DNA from: Aphodosoma sp051870875
GTDB lineage: Bacteria > Bacteroidota > Bacteroidia > Bacteroidales > Paludibacteraceae
Length of the DNA stretch: 64,000 bases
Assembly (NCBI GenBank): GCA_051870875.1
Contig: JBJECG010000063.1
Span: 14,644 to 78,643, forward strand
Direction: 5' to 3'
In this document: one piece after another, positions 52,439 through 61,919 of the stretch
How positions within the stretch are numbered: position 1 is the stretch's first letter
How the letters are laid out: each line of letters starts with the position of its first letter
Notes under the pieces: generated by a model
What the model saw: the letters and a program-made list of their open reading frames with translations, nothing else
Databases searched by the model: none
What the model was told of the DNA's origin: nothing
Translations under genes and position numbers: made by a program

Positions 52439-53725
52439 ATGTTATTAGAAATCAATACAATGGCAACAGTTACAAGCCTTGTGGTCTTCCTGTCGGTAGT
52501 CATACTGCTCGTCATATTGTTGCTCATTGCCAAACGCTACCTGGTAGCATCGGGCAATGTAAAAATCAAACTCAACGGCGAAAAGGATGTTGAGGTGGCA
52601 GCCGGAGGATCGCTCCTCAATGCCATGGCAAACGCCGGAGTATTTCTTCCATCAGCCTGCGGTGGCAAGGGCTCCTGCGGACAGTGCCGCTGCCAGGTCG
52701 ACGAAGGCGGAGGAGAAATCCTTCCCACCGAAACCGTCCACTTCTCACGCAAGCAAGTAAAAGACAACTGGCGTCTCGGATGCCAGGTCAAAGTCAAAGG
52801 CGACATGGCTATCCGTGTACCTGAATCGGTTATGGGAGTCAAAGAGTGGGAATGCACCGTCATCGGCAACCGCAACGTTGCCACATTCATCAAAGAGTTC
52901 AAAGTGGCCCTGCCTCCCGGCGAACACATGGACTTCATTCCCGGTTCCTATGCACAGATAAAAATCCCGGCATATGACATGGACTATAATGTCGACATCG
53001 ACAAATCGCTCATCGGCGACCTCTACCAGCCGGCTTGGGAAAAATTCGGATTGTTCGGCCTGAAATGCAAAAACACCGAGCCGACCATCCGCGCCTACTC
53101 CATGGCCAACTATCCTGACGAAGGCGACATCATCACCCTTACAGTGCGTATTGCCACACCACCTTTCAAACCGAAAGAACAGGGTCCAGGCTTCATGGAC
53201 GTACCTTGCGGTATAGCTTCATCGTATATATTCAGCCTCAAACCGGGCGACAAGGTTATCATGTCAGGCCCTTACGGCGACTTCCATCCTCATTTTGACT
53301 CAAAACGCGAAATGATATGGGTGGGCGGCGGTGCCGGTATGGCTCCTCTCCGCGCACAAATCATGCACATGCTCAAAACCCTCAATACCCGTGACCGTGA
53401 AATGCACTATTTCTACGGCGCACGTGCCATCGACGAGGTGTTCTTCCTGGACGATTTCCTTGCATTGGAGAAAGATTTCCCGAACTTCCACTTCCATCTG
53501 GCTCTCGACCGTCCGGATCCGAAAGCTGACAGTCTTGGCGTGAAATATACTCCCGGCTTCATAGCACCTGTGATGGGCGACACCTACCTCAAGCAGCATG
53601 ATGCTCCTGAAGACATAGAATACTACCTCTGCGGACCTCCCATGATGTCAAAGACCGTAGTTGACCTGCTCCACAGCCTCGGCGTGGAAGACGATATGAT
53701 CAGCTTCGACAACTTCGGAGGATAG
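52439..53725 (+). CDS. nqrF: Na+-NQR subunit F, NADH-oxidising flavoprotein
   Basis: A 428-residue subunit that takes electrons from NADH. One N-terminal membrane helix is followed by a plant-type [2Fe-2S] ferredoxin domain (CGGKGSCGQCRC, with a fourth Cys in RLGCQV), then a ferredoxin-NADP+ reductase module with the FAD motif RAYSMANYP and the NADH loop GGGAGMAPLRA. The C-terminus DDMISFDNFGG matches the family end. It is the last gene of the operon and is followed by a strong terminator. Confidence 0.96.
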   Translation: MLLEINTMATVTSLVVFLSVVILLVILLLIAKRYLVASGNVKIKLNGEKDVEVAAGGSLLNAMANAGVFLPSACGGKGSCGQCRCQVDEGGGEILPTETVHFSRKQVKDNWRLGCQVKVKGDMAIRVPESVMGVKEWECTVIGNRNVATFIKEFKVALPPGEHMDFIPGSYAQIKIPAYDMDYNVDIDKSLIGDLYQPAWEKFGLFGLKCKNTEPTIRAYSMANYPDEGDIITLTVRIATPPFKPKEQGPGFMDVPCGIASSYIFSLKPGDKVIMSGPYGDFHPHFDSKREMIWVGGGAGMAPLRAQIMHMLKTLNTRDREMHYFYGARAIDEVFFLDDFLALEKDFPNFHFHLALDRPDPKADSLGVKYTPGFIAPVMGDTYLKQHDAPEDIEYYLCGPPMMSKTVVDLLHSLGVEDDMISFDNFGG

Positions 53726-53763
53726 ACACATCCGGAAGTACAAAGACCTACCGGCTCATCAAT

Positions 53764-53816
53764 CAATACCAAAGTCCGTATATCATGCAAACTAAGACAC
53801 ACGGACTTTGGTATTG
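53764..53816 (+). terminator. Terminator of the nqr operon
   Basis: Perfect 16-base stem, caataccaaagtccgt (53764-53779) with acggactttggtattg (53801-53816), begins 38 bases after nqrF. Confidence 0.8.
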
Positions 53817-53925
53817 TTTATACAGAAACAAAAAAAGACATTTTCCGGCTGTCCATATATGGATTTTCCCTACACGGTACAGCTCACACAATACAATCTC
53901 CTATAAAAAAGCCAGCTAACAAACC

Positions 53926-54822
53926 ATGAATACCGGATCCTCTACACGCGAAAAAGAAATATACAAAGTCACACTCCTGGGAAGCCTTGTAAATCTCGTT
54001 TTACTTGTCTTGAAATTTGCTGCCGGTATCCTGGCACACAGCTCTGCGATGATAGCGGATGCTGTCCATTCATTGTCAGACTTCGTCACGGACATTGTAG
54101 TCATAGTGTTTGTACGGATATCTGGAAAACCACAAGATGAAGGACACGATTACGGACACGGAAAATTCGAAACACTGGCCACTGCAATCATAGGAATCAT
54201 ACTGTTTGCTGTCGGAGCAGGAATACTTGCAAATTCCGCCGGCAGCATTATCGGTGTATGTAAAGGCAGGGAACTTGAAGTGCCGGGAATGCCGGCATTG
54301 GCAGCTGCCGCAGTGTCGATAGTATCAAAAGAAATAATATTCCGCTATACGGAACAGAAAGGAAAAACGCTTGATTCAAAATCCCTTGTCGCCAATGCCT
54401 GGCATCATAGGAGTGACGCTCTGTCCTCCATCGGCACACTCATCGGCATTGGCGGCGCGATATTTCTCGGTGGCAAATGGAGCGTTCTTGACCCGATTGC
54501 AGCTTTTATCGTCAGCTTGTTCATCTTAAAGGTTTCCGTAAAATTAATAAAACCTTGTATCGATGAATTATTGGAGAAGTCACTGCCCGAAGAGATGGAG
54601 AACAAGATTATGGATATTGTCCTTTCATACCCTGAAGTGAGTTCTCCCCACCACCTGCGTACACGTTATATCGGCAACAATATAGCTATAGAACTCCATA
54701 TCAGAATGAATGGTACAACAAGTCTTGAGAATGCCCACAATACCACCAAGAAGATAGAAAATTCACTGAGAAAAGAGTTCGGAAAAGACACGCATATAGG
54801 CATACATATGGAGCCCGCATGA
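53926..54822 (+). CDS. Cation diffusion facilitator (CDF) divalent metal exporter
   Basis: A 298-residue CDF protein with six membrane segments. The metal site is made of HSLSD (helix 2), with a loop HDYGHGK, and NAWHHRSDALSS (helix 5), the HxxxD and HxxxD pattern of zinc or iron CDF transporters. The C-terminal cytoplasmic domain (about 200-298) has the SPHHLRTRYIGNNIAIELHIR fold that regulates transport in the family. Likely substrates are Zn2+, Fe2+ or Mn2+. It is a single gene; a 48-codon frame that overlaps its stop runs through a terminator and is not convincing. Confidence 0.92.
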   Translation: MNTGSSTREKEIYKVTLLGSLVNLVLLVLKFAAGILAHSSAMIADAVHSLSDFVTDIVVIVFVRISGKPQDEGHDYGHGKFETLATAIIGIILFAVGAGILANSAGSIIGVCKGRELEVPGMPALAAAAVSIVSKEIIFRYTEQKGKTLDSKSLVANAWHHRSDALSSIGTLIGIGGAIFLGGKWSVLDPIAAFIVSLFILKVSVKLIKPCIDELLEKSLPEEMENKIMDIVLSYPEVSSPHHLRTRYIGNNIAIELHIRMNGTTSLENAHNTTKKIENSLRKEFGKDTHIGIHMEPA

Positions 54823-54924
54823 AAAAGAAACGCTTTGCCACAAGGCCCAATACAAAAAGCGGCATCCGGATAAGCTGCATGGCGATTCCGGACGAACCGG
54901 ACATGCTCCGTGCCATACGTTACA

Positions 54925-54959
54925 AAAAGCGCGGCCTGAAATGTTCAAACCGCGCTTTT
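54925..54959. terminator. Bidirectional terminator between the CDF gene and tRNA-Arg
   Basis: Stem aaaagcgcgg (54925-54934) with ccgcgctttt (54950-54959); each arm ends in A or T runs, so it can work for both directions. It lies immediately beyond the 3' end of the tRNA. Confidence 0.8.
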
Positions 54960-54962
54960 CTG

Positions 54963-55036
54963 TGACTCCAGCAGGATTCAAACCTGCAACCTTCGCATCC
55001 GTAGTGCGATGCTCTATTCAGTTAAGCTATGGAGCC
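54963..55036 (-). tRNA. tRNA-Arg (anticodon ACG)
   Basis: The 74-base minus-strand sequence folds as a complete cloverleaf: acceptor GGCTCCA/TGGAGTC, D stem GCTT/GAGC, anticodon stem TCGCA/TGCGA with loop CTACGGA (anticodon ACG), and T arm GCAGG/CCTGC. The discriminator is A, and CCA is not encoded. Anticodon A34 is expected to become inosine to read CGU, CGC and CGA. Confidence 0.96.
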
Positions 55037-55064
55037 GGGACAACCGTTTTCCTGATTGCGGGTG

Positions 55065-55096
55065 CAAAGGTACTACTTTTTTCGCTATACACCAAA
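55065..55096 (-). promoter_or_regulatory. Promoter of tRNA-Arg
   Basis: The complement of 55065-55072 is TACCTTTG and TTTG (complement of 55093-55096) lies 20 bases upstream, placing the start about 20 bases before the mature tRNA. Confidence 0.7.
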
Positions 55097-55271
55097 TTTT
55101 GGGATGACTTTTTCAAAAATATTTCATACGGAATATCCTTTCGGTCCATAATTCCATAAATATCAAATAGATAACATCACCAACCTCCTGACGGCTTTGA
55201 TTCCGAAACTACATTGGTCAGTATAATCATATTATACAAACACTTTTACGCCTCGCGCTACACCTGTCTTT

Positions 55272-56081
55272 TCATGTCCAGAATTGATGAAAATGATGTA
55301 CCGGACCATGGCCGTGGCCTATTTTGTAACCGGCACCGGCGATGATGGCTGCGGCAATGTAGTCTTTGGCAGAACGGGCGGCTTCGGGGAGGAGCTGTCC
55401 TTTGGCAAGGTAGGCGGCCAGAGCTGAGGAGAGGGTGCAACCTGTGCCGTGGGTGTTGGGGGTGGAGAGGCGTTGGCCGGCGTATGGAACAATCTGGTCG
55501 GTAGTGATGCAATAGAGGTAGTCGATGAGGTTTTCTTCTGTGAGATGTCCGGCTTTCAGAAGCACCGAAACGCCGAATTTCCTGCCAAGCCGACGTGCGG
55601 CATCAGGCATTTCGGACTGCGAGCCAATAGAGCCGCCAAGCAGTATTTCCGCTTCCGGAATATTCGGCGTGATGACCGATGCCATCGGTATCAAAACACG
55701 GCACATGGTATCTACTGCCTCGGGACGGATGAGACGAGAGCCAGAGGTGGCGACCATGACAGGGTCGAGGACAATGTGACAGACGGAATAACGGCCAAGA
55801 ATGGCGGCGATAGCTTCGATGGTTTCGGATGAGTGGAGCATGCCAATCTTAATGGCATCAGCACCGATGTCGGAGAGAACAGCGTCGATTTGAGCTGAGA
55901 TAACATCTACGGGTACCGGACAGACATCCGACACGCCAAGTGTGTTCTGCACCGTGACGGCAGTGATGGCAGACGTAGCGTAACACCCGCAAGCCGAAAT
56001 GGTTTTGATGTCGGCCTGTATGCCGGCTCCACCTCCCGAATCGCTTCCGGCAATGGTAAGGACGCGGTTGTAGTGTTTCAT
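55272..56081 (-). CDS. thiD: Hydroxymethylpyrimidine/phosphomethylpyrimidine kinase
   Basis: A 269-residue ribokinase-fold enzyme that phosphorylates HMP and then HMP-P to HMP-PP in thiamine synthesis. The N-terminal LTIAGSDSGGGAGIQADIKT is the substrate-binding signature, and NTHGTGCTLSSALAAYLA near the C-terminus is the anion hole with the catalytic Cys/Asp-like HGTGC loop. Its start is 26 bases from the end of the preceding AAA ATPase gene, so it may be read from that gene's promoter rather than only from the riboswitch-controlled operon upstream. Confidence 0.94.
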   Translation of the reverse strand: MKHYNRVLTIAGSDSGGGAGIQADIKTISACGCYATSAITAVTVQNTLGVSDVCPVPVDVISAQIDAVLSDIGADAIKIGMLHSSETIEAIAAILGRYSVCHIVLDPVMVATSGSRLIRPEAVDTMCRVLIPMASVITPNIPEAEILLGGSIGSQSEMPDAARRLGRKFGVSVLLKAGHLTEENLIDYLYCITTDQIVPYAGQRLSTPNTHGTGCTLSSALAAYLAKGQLLPEAARSAKDYIAAAIIAGAGYKIGHGHGPVHHFHQFWT

Positions 56082-56107
56082 AAATGTAATTCGGATCTTT
56101 TGAAGAT

Positions 56108-57295
56108 TTACAAAAACAGTTGCTTTATATCCATTGAGAAGAAGTCTTCAACAGCAATACCTCCATCGCCAACGATAAATGAGGCTTGGGGAGAAAACTG
56201 CTGTCGGAATTTATCCAATCCGTCGGTCCGTTTCCCGGCATTGCTTTTCACCTCGATGGCTACGATTGAGCTGTTTTTGCGGAGAATGAAATCCACTTCG
56301 TTGTTTCGTTCGCGCCAATAAAACACCTCGAAGCGATAGGCGAACGCCTGACTGATGAGGTAAGCCCCGATGCCCGATTCAAATATATGCCCCCACGTTC
56401 GGCGATCTAAGATGGCCTGATTGAACGTTTGAGGACAGTAGATCATTTTCAAGGCATTGTTATAAACTTGCAATTTCGGGATGCTGGCTTTCCGTCGGGC
56501 TGAATCGACGCTGAATTTCTGCAGGCCGCATAGCAGTCCGCTTTCATCCAACAGATTGATATAACCGGCCAATGTAGCAGTATTGCCGGTATCTTGAAGG
56601 GAGCCAAGCATCTTAGTCAACGACAACAAGTTGCCTGAATAGGCAGCCCCGAGTTCAAACGTTTGGCGCAGTAATGCAGGCTTACCGATAGGGGTATCCA
56701 TCAGAATATCCTTGTTGATAGTAGCATCAATGATTGCAGCCTGAATATATTGACGAAAGCGGTCATCATCGCCAATCAACGAGGCCGCACCCGGATAACC
56801 TCCATAGAAGAGGTATTGGTCGAGCGTAAAGCCAAAACACTCTTTCATTTCCAGATAGTTCCAATGGCTCATACGTATTTCTTCAAACCGCCCGGCAAGC
56901 GATTCGGACAATCCTTTTTCCAACAAGACACGGCTACTGCCAAGTAGCAACACTTTGATATTGCGATCGTGGAACGTATCGTCATCCCACTCTTTTTTAA
57001 CAGCTTCGCTCCAATTGGTTATCTTCTGTATCTCATCAATGACAAGGATTATGCCATCAAAACCGCCGTTAGCTTTCAAACTGCGCACAGCAGCCCAACA
57101 ATCAGAAACCCAATTGCCGTTTGAAGCAGGAACATTGTCAGCAGAAAAGAATTGATAAGGGATATCAATGTCTTGAAGTACCTGTTTGACAACAGTAGAT
57201 TTGCCTGTCTGCCGCGCTCCCATTACCACTTGAATGAACTTCCGCGGTTCTTGAAGTCGGTTTGTAATCGTTTGATATTGTGACCGTTTATACAT
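56108..57295 (-). CDS. AAA ATPase with DUF4143-type C-terminal domain
   Basis: A 395-residue P-loop ATPase of the AAA_14/DUF4143 class. Walker A is GARQTGKST at residues 26-34, Walker B is ILVIDEIQK near 83-91, and a sensor-like LLLGSS follows. The C-terminal DUF4143 part contains EVDFILRK...IVAIEVKS, the D-ExK pattern of a PD-(D/E)xK-type nuclease fold. The family is common, variably present and of unknown function. It breaks the thiamine gene block between thiH and thiD, has its own -7 box and a 12-base direct repeat before it, so it is probably an insertion. Confidence 0.88.
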   Translation of the reverse strand: MYKRSQYQTITNRLQEPRKFIQVVMGARQTGKSTVVKQVLQDIDIPYQFFSADNVPASNGNWVSDCWAAVRSLKANGGFDGIILVIDEIQKITNWSEAVKKEWDDDTFHDRNIKVLLLGSSRVLLEKGLSESLAGRFEEIRMSHWNYLEMKECFGFTLDQYLFYGGYPGAASLIGDDDRFRQYIQAAIIDATINKDILMDTPIGKPALLRQTFELGAAYSGNLLSLTKMLGSLQDTGNTATLAGYINLLDESGLLCGLQKFSVDSARRKASIPKLQVYNNALKMIYCPQTFNQAILDRRTWGHIFESGIGAYLISQAFAYRFEVFYWRERNNEVDFILRKNSSIVAIEVKSNAGKRTDGLDKFRQQFSPQASFIVGDGGIAVEDFFSMDIKQLFL

Positions 57296-57303
57296 ACATT
57301 ACA

Positions 57304-57337
57304 TTTTACGCAATGAAGTGCATATTTTTACGCAATG
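57304..57337 (-). repeat. 12-base direct repeat before the ATPase gene
   Basis: ttttacgcaatg occurs at 57304-57315 and 57326-57337, 22 bases apart, which is two turns of the helix. It lies between the -7 box and the start codon, a suitable place for an operator. Confidence 0.5.
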
Positions 57338-57345
57338 CAAAGGTA
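57338..57345 (-). promoter_or_regulatory. -7 box of the ATPase gene
   Basis: The complement of 57338-57345 is TACCTTTG. A good -33 element is not found at the standard distance. Confidence 0.55.
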
Positions 57346-57408
57346 ATAATTATTTTCGACAATGACATCTATTTGGATGTTAATAAATTGCGAGGTATTT
57401 ATGCAACT

Positions 57409-57444
57409 GTGGCTATGTCATATTTTGGAATATGACATAGCCAC
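57409..57444 (-). terminator. Terminator after thiH
   Basis: Perfect 16-base stem, gtggctatgtcatatt (57409-57424) with aatatgacatagccac (57429-57444) and loop ttgg, 34 bases after the thiH stop. It closes the thiSEGCH transcript before the ATPase gene. Confidence 0.75.
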
Positions 57445-57477
57445 GTATTTTGTATAGATGCTAAAACCATCCGGGGG

Positions 57478-58596
57478 TTAGCGGAAGGCGTCCATGGATG
57501 CATCCCAGTCTTTGTAGACGGGCTGGCGGTCGTGGCGACGGATAGCCGCCTCCACATCCACAGCCTTACGCTCGTCGCTGACCTGAAACTGCTCAAGGGC
57601 CTGCGGGTAACAGGCATAGCCGCCAGGTTCGGTCTTGCTTTCGGCACTCATAGTGGTGACACATATGCGGCAGGCGTTGTCGCGGAACTCCGGGGCCTCA
57701 CGGGTGGATATGCTTATGTCCACATCGTGGTCAAAGATACGCATGGCGCACATAGCCTGCACAAGTTCGCGGTCGGTCATGACGACATTGGGCTGGAAAC
57801 CGCTCTCCGACGGACGCATACGCGGAAAGTTTACCGAATATCTGGTCTTCCAGTATGTATGTTCCAGATAACGGAGATGACAGGCCATCATCGTTATGTC
57901 GGTACGCCACTCTTCAAGACCGATGAGCACACCCATACCTATTTTATGGACTCCGGCCTGTCCCATGCGGTCGAAGCCGTTGAGCCGCCAATCGAAGTTG
58001 GATTTCTGGCCGCGGGGGTGGTAGACGTTGTAGCGGGCGCGGTTGTAGGTTTCCTGGAAGCAGATGACACCGTTGAGGCCGTGGGTGACGAGTTCGGCGT
58101 ACTCTTCGGCGGCAAGGGGCATGACTTCTATCTGGAGGTTGCTGAAATACTTTTTGGCCAAATCAAGGGCTGTGGCGAGGTAGGGGACTCCGGCTTTGGC
58201 TGGGTTTTCGCCAGTTACGAGGAGGAGGTTTTCGAATGGGGCGAGCTTTTTGATGGCCTCGTATTCGCGTACCATTTCGTCGGGGGTGAGAATGGTGCGC
58301 TTGATTTTGTTGGCGGAGTTGAAGCCGCAGTAGACGCAGCCGTTGGCGCAGGAGTTGGTGAGGTAGAGGGGGATGAACATAGAGATGGTTTTGCCGAAAC
58401 GCTCCATGGTGTAGCGTTGGGCGAGTTGTGCCATAGTTTCGAGATATGGCGCGGCGGCAGGCGATATGAGGGCTTTGAAATCCTCAATGTCGGGATGCCG
58501 CTTGCCGAGTGCACGCCGCACATCGGCATCGGTTTTATCCATAATCGAACTGGTGGTTTCGACCCACGAAATCCGATCCAATACTTCTGAAAACAT
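57478..58596 (-). CDS. thiH: 2-iminoacetate synthase (tyrosine lyase), radical SAM
   Basis: A 372-residue radical SAM enzyme that splits tyrosine into p-cresol and dehydroglycine for the thiazole of thiamine. The [4Fe-4S] motif is CANGCVYCGF (CxxxCxxC) near residues 89-98, with an N-terminal family region and a C-terminal biotin/thiamine-synthase-associated domain ending CRICVTTMSAES. Use of ThiH rather than ThiO (glycine oxidase) is typical for anaerobes. It follows thiC with 74 bases between. Confidence 0.95.
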   Translation of the reverse strand: MFSEVLDRISWVETTSSIMDKTDADVRRALGKRHPDIEDFKALISPAAAPYLETMAQLAQRYTMERFGKTISMFIPLYLTNSCANGCVYCGFNSANKIKRTILTPDEMVREYEAIKKLAPFENLLLVTGENPAKAGVPYLATALDLAKKYFSNLQIEVMPLAAEEYAELVTHGLNGVICFQETYNRARYNVYHPRGQKSNFDWRLNGFDRMGQAGVHKIGMGVLIGLEEWRTDITMMACHLRYLEHTYWKTRYSVNFPRMRPSESGFQPNVVMTDRELVQAMCAMRIFDHDVDISISTREAPEFRDNACRICVTTMSAESKTEPGGYACYPQALEQFQVSDERKAVDVEAAIRRHDRQPVYKDWDASMDAFR

Positions 58597-58670
58597 TTTC
58601 TTAATTTATGATGCGGTATGCCGTGACCGTCTAAAACCTGCCGCCACGGCACAACCGGAACAGTCTACAA

Positions 58671-60365
58671 TCAGATTTTCTTTATATCACGGCTGAGGCG
58701 CATGGCGCAGAAGTTCGGGCCGCACATTGTGCAGTACTCGCCGTCGAGGTGGCGGCCGGCGGTAAAGTATTCAAGGGCGCGGTCGGGGTCGAGGCTGAGA
58801 TGGAACTGGTCGCGCCACCGGAATTCATAACGGGCCTTGCTCAGGGCGTTGTCCCGAATCTGGGCACCGGGATGGCCTTTGGCCAGGTCAGCTGCATGGG
58901 CGGCGATTTTGTAGGTGACGACTCCGGTACGCACATCATCGCGGTTAGGCAGCGCCAGGTGTTCCTTCGGGGTGACATAGCAGAGCATGGCAGTGCCGAG
59001 CCATCCGATTTGGGCTGCTCCGATGGCCGATGTGATGTGGTCGTAACCCGGGGCGATGTCGGTGACGATAGGGCCGAGGGTGTAGAACGGCGCATTATGG
59101 CAATGCGAAATCTGACGTTCCATGTTCTCGCGGATTTTGTGCATCGGCACGTGGCCGGGGCCTTCGATAAATGCCTGAACGTTGCGTTCCCAGGCGCGGG
59201 TGACGAGTTCGCCCATGGTGTCAAGTTCGGCAAACTGGGCCTCGTCGTTGGCATCGGCGATCGAACCCGGACGGAGACCGTCGCCAAGCGAGACGGCGAC
59301 ATCGTACCGGGCCAGGATGTCGCAAATGTCATCGAAATGCTCATAGAGGAAGCTCTCCCGGTCGTGAACCAAGCACCATTTGCTCATGATGGAACCGCCA
59401 CGGCTGACAATGCCGCAAAGGCGTTTGTCGGCAAGACGGACGTTCTGACGACGGATACCGGCATGGATGGTGAAGTAGTCCACTCCCTGCTCGCACTGCT
59501 CGATGAGAGTATCGCGGTAAATTTCCCATGTGAGATCTTCAACTTTGCCGTTGACCTTTTCAAGAGCCTGATAGATAGGCACTGTACCCACAGGCACAGG
59601 ACAGTTGCGCACAATCCATTCACGTGTTTCATGTATATTGTCGCCTGTTGAGAGATCCATCAGCGTATCACCGCCCCAGCGGCAGCTCCAGACAGCCTTT
59701 TCCACCTCCTCGTCGATGCTCGAAGTTGTGGCGGAGTTTCCGATATTGGTATTGATTTTCACGAGGAAGTTGCGACCGATAATCATAGGTTCGCTCTCGG
59801 GATGGTTGATATTGGCAGGCAGCACGGCACGTCCGGCGGCTATCTCGTCGCGCACAAATTCCGGCGTGATATAAGATTCGATGCCGAGTTCGCGGCAGTT
59901 CATGTTCTCTCGGATTGCCACATACTCCATTTCCGGTGTGATGATGCCCTGTTTGGCATAATACATCTGCGTACAGCAACGCCCTTCTTTCGCACGGTAG
60001 GGAAGAGCGATATGTTCAAAGCGCAGATGGTCGAGCGAATGATCGTCACGGCGCATGCGTCCGTATTCCGATGTAACCGACGGCAGCTGTTCGACATCGC
60101 CACGGTCTGTAATCCAGCTTTCGCGCATACGCGGCAGGCCCTTCTTCAAGTCAACTTTTATGTCAGGGTCGCTGAACGGACCGCTGGTATCATAAATACA
60201 GACAGGAGCATTAGGTGTCAAGACCTTCTCGCCGTTGACCATTTCCACCGACGGCGTAAGGTTCACACGTTGCATACCCACCTTTATGAAAGGGAATAGC
60301 GAGCCTTGCATATAGGCTTTTTCAGCATGTGCGTAAGGTTTGTTTTTATCTTCTGTATGTTCCAT
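58671..60365 (-). CDS. thiC: Phosphomethylpyrimidine synthase
   Basis: A 564-residue enzyme converting aminoimidazole ribotide to HMP-P with a radical SAM mechanism. The C-terminal cluster motif is CTMCGPNFC (CxxCxxxxC), and the catalytic core has the GDGLRPGSIADANDEAQ and GHVPMHKIRENME segments of the family. The open frame begins at 60413, but MEHTEDKN at 60365 is a better start and fits the family length. It is the longest gene of the thiamine operon. Confidence 0.96.
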   Translation of the reverse strand: MEHTEDKNKPYAHAEKAYMQGSLFPFIKVGMQRVNLTPSVEMVNGEKVLTPNAPVCIYDTSGPFSDPDIKVDLKKGLPRMRESWITDRGDVEQLPSVTSEYGRMRRDDHSLDHLRFEHIALPYRAKEGRCCTQMYYAKQGIITPEMEYVAIRENMNCRELGIESYITPEFVRDEIAAGRAVLPANINHPESEPMIIGRNFLVKINTNIGNSATTSSIDEEVEKAVWSCRWGGDTLMDLSTGDNIHETREWIVRNCPVPVGTVPIYQALEKVNGKVEDLTWEIYRDTLIEQCEQGVDYFTIHAGIRRQNVRLADKRLCGIVSRGGSIMSKWCLVHDRESFLYEHFDDICDILARYDVAVSLGDGLRPGSIADANDEAQFAELDTMGELVTRAWERNVQAFIEGPGHVPMHKIRENMERQISHCHNAPFYTLGPIVTDIAPGYDHITSAIGAAQIGWLGTAMLCYVTPKEHLALPNRDDVRTGVVTYKIAAHAADLAKGHPGAQIRDNALSKARYEFRWRDQFHLSLDPDRALEYFTAGRHLDGEYCTMCGPNFCAMRLSRDIKKI

Positions 60366-60445
60366 AAAAATCTTGTTTGAATATTGTGATATTAAAATAT
60401 TCCGTTCCGGCATGTTGTCGTCATTCCGGTCTGTCAGGATGCAGG

Positions 60446-61219
60446 TTAGTCCAGGAATGCGGTAAGCGGCGACGATGCGGATGCCTGCATATCAAAAGTC
60501 ACAGTGCCGAGACCGGCTTCGTATGCACGACGGCCGGCAATGACAGCCTCACGGAATGCGACAGCCATAGCCACAGGGTCGGCAGCCACGGCAATGGCCG
60601 TGTTTACAAGCACGGCATCAGCTCCCATCTCCATGGCAGCCGCGGCATGGCTCGGTGCGCCTATACCGGCATCAACTACCACCGGCACACCTGCCTGTTC
60701 TATAATGAGGCGGAGAAAATCCGCGGTGATCAGTCCGCGGTTCGTTCCGATAGGAGCTGCAAGCGGCATGACGGTTTTGGCACCTGCCTCTTCAAGCTGA
60801 CGGCATAGCACGGGGTCGGCCTGACAGTAAGGCAGTACGTTGAATCCGAGCCTGACGAGCTGTTCGGTAGCACGGAGAGTTTCAACCGAATCCGGCAACA
60901 GATGCCGCGGGTCGGGATGGATTTCGAGTTTCAACCAGTTTGTGCCGAATGCTTCCCGGGCCATCCGGGCTGCAAACACAGCCTCTTCGGCATTGCGCAC
61001 ACCGGAAGTGTTGGGCAACAGCTGGATGGAGGGCGACACGATGTGACGCAGCATGTCATCGTTTTTGTCATCGAGTTCTATACGTTTCATGGCAACGGTC
61101 ACCATCTCCGTACCCGAAGCACCGATAGCCTGTTGCATCAACTCATTGTCAGGGAACTTGCCTGTTCCCAGAAAAAGACGGGAGGTAAACTCACGTCCTG
61201 CAATGTTAAGGTTTTGCAT
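60446..61219 (-). CDS. thiG: Thiazole synthase
   Basis: A 257-residue TIM barrel that builds the thiazole phosphate from dehydroglycine, 1-deoxy-xylulose 5-phosphate and the ThiS thiocarboxylate. The active Lys is in NWLKLEIHPDP, and the phosphate loops include VDAGIGAPSHAAAAMEMGADAVLVNTAIA, all as in the family. It lies between thiE and thiC. Confidence 0.96.
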   Translation of the reverse strand: MQNLNIAGREFTSRLFLGTGKFPDNELMQQAIGASGTEMVTVAMKRIELDDKNDDMLRHIVSPSIQLLPNTSGVRNAEEAVFAARMAREAFGTNWLKLEIHPDPRHLLPDSVETLRATEQLVRLGFNVLPYCQADPVLCRQLEEAGAKTVMPLAAPIGTNRGLITADFLRLIIEQAGVPVVVDAGIGAPSHAAAAMEMGADAVLVNTAIAVAADPVAMAVAFREAVIAGRRAYEAGLGTVTFDMQASASSPLTAFLD

Positions 61220-61260
61220 GGTTTTGTATGGTTTGTTCTGTTATTTGTCCGTCCGATAAT

Positions 61261-61914
61261 TTATTCCGCAATGGCCGCAAGCAACGCTTCCGTCTCCTTT
61301 ACAGGGTCTTCAGCGCGTAGGATGCAACCGCACACAGCCACGCCGTCGACTCCTGTAGCCATAACTTCAGCCACATCTGCCACCTCGATACCGCCTATAG
61401 CCACCACCGGCACACGTCTGACGGCATCAAGTGCTGCAAGAGCGGCACGATACCCTCCGGCACCGAGCAGTGCGCTGATGTTCTTTTTCGTATCGGTATA
61501 TTTATACGGGCCTATCCCGAGATAATCCGCTCCTTCAGCCACCTGGTGCAATGCCTGCTCCGGGGTGTTGGCCGTACCGCCGATAATGAAGCCATCGCCA
61601 AGGATGGCGCGAGCCTCGCGGATGGGCATGTCGGTAAGGCCGAGGTGAACGCCGTCGAGCGAGCAGCGGCGGGCGAGGCCGACATTGTCGTCGACAACGA
61701 GAACTGCGCCGAAGTCGGCACAGAGGAGTTTCAAAAGAATGGCAGCGGCTTCGAGCTGACGTTCGGGCGCATCTTTCCACCGGAGCTGAATCCACCGGCA
61801 ACCGCCCAGAAGTGCCAGATGCGCACCCTGTATGATCTGTTCGATAGCGGTGCCGTCGGTGATAAACTGCATAGGCGACCAACGGCGGCCACGGATGGTG
61901 ATTTTGTTGTTCAT
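61261..61914 (-). CDS. thiE: Thiamine-phosphate synthase
   Basis: A 217-residue TIM barrel that joins HMP-PP and thiazole phosphate to thiamine monophosphate. Family segments include WIQLRWKD, LVVDDNVGLARRCSLDGVHLGLTD and YLGIGPYKYTDTKKN with the pyrophosphate-binding residues. The open frame runs back to 62127, overlapping thiS in another phase; the ATG at 61914 is the true start, 5 bases after the thiS stop. Confidence 0.95.
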   Translation of the reverse strand: MNNKITIRGRRWSPMQFITDGTAIEQIIQGAHLALLGGCRWIQLRWKDAPERQLEAAAILLKLLCADFGAVLVVDDNVGLARRCSLDGVHLGLTDMPIREARAILGDGFIIGGTANTPEQALHQVAEGADYLGIGPYKYTDTKKNISALLGAGGYRAALAALDAVRRVPVVAIGGIEVADVAEVMATGVDGVAVCGCILRAEDPVKETEALLAAIAE

Positions 61915-61919
61915 AATGG

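Noticed and set aside
54819..54965. 48-codon frame whose ATG overlaps the stop of the CDF gene
   Set aside because: It runs through the bidirectional terminator hairpin and its last codons are the stem; the peptide has no recognisable pattern.
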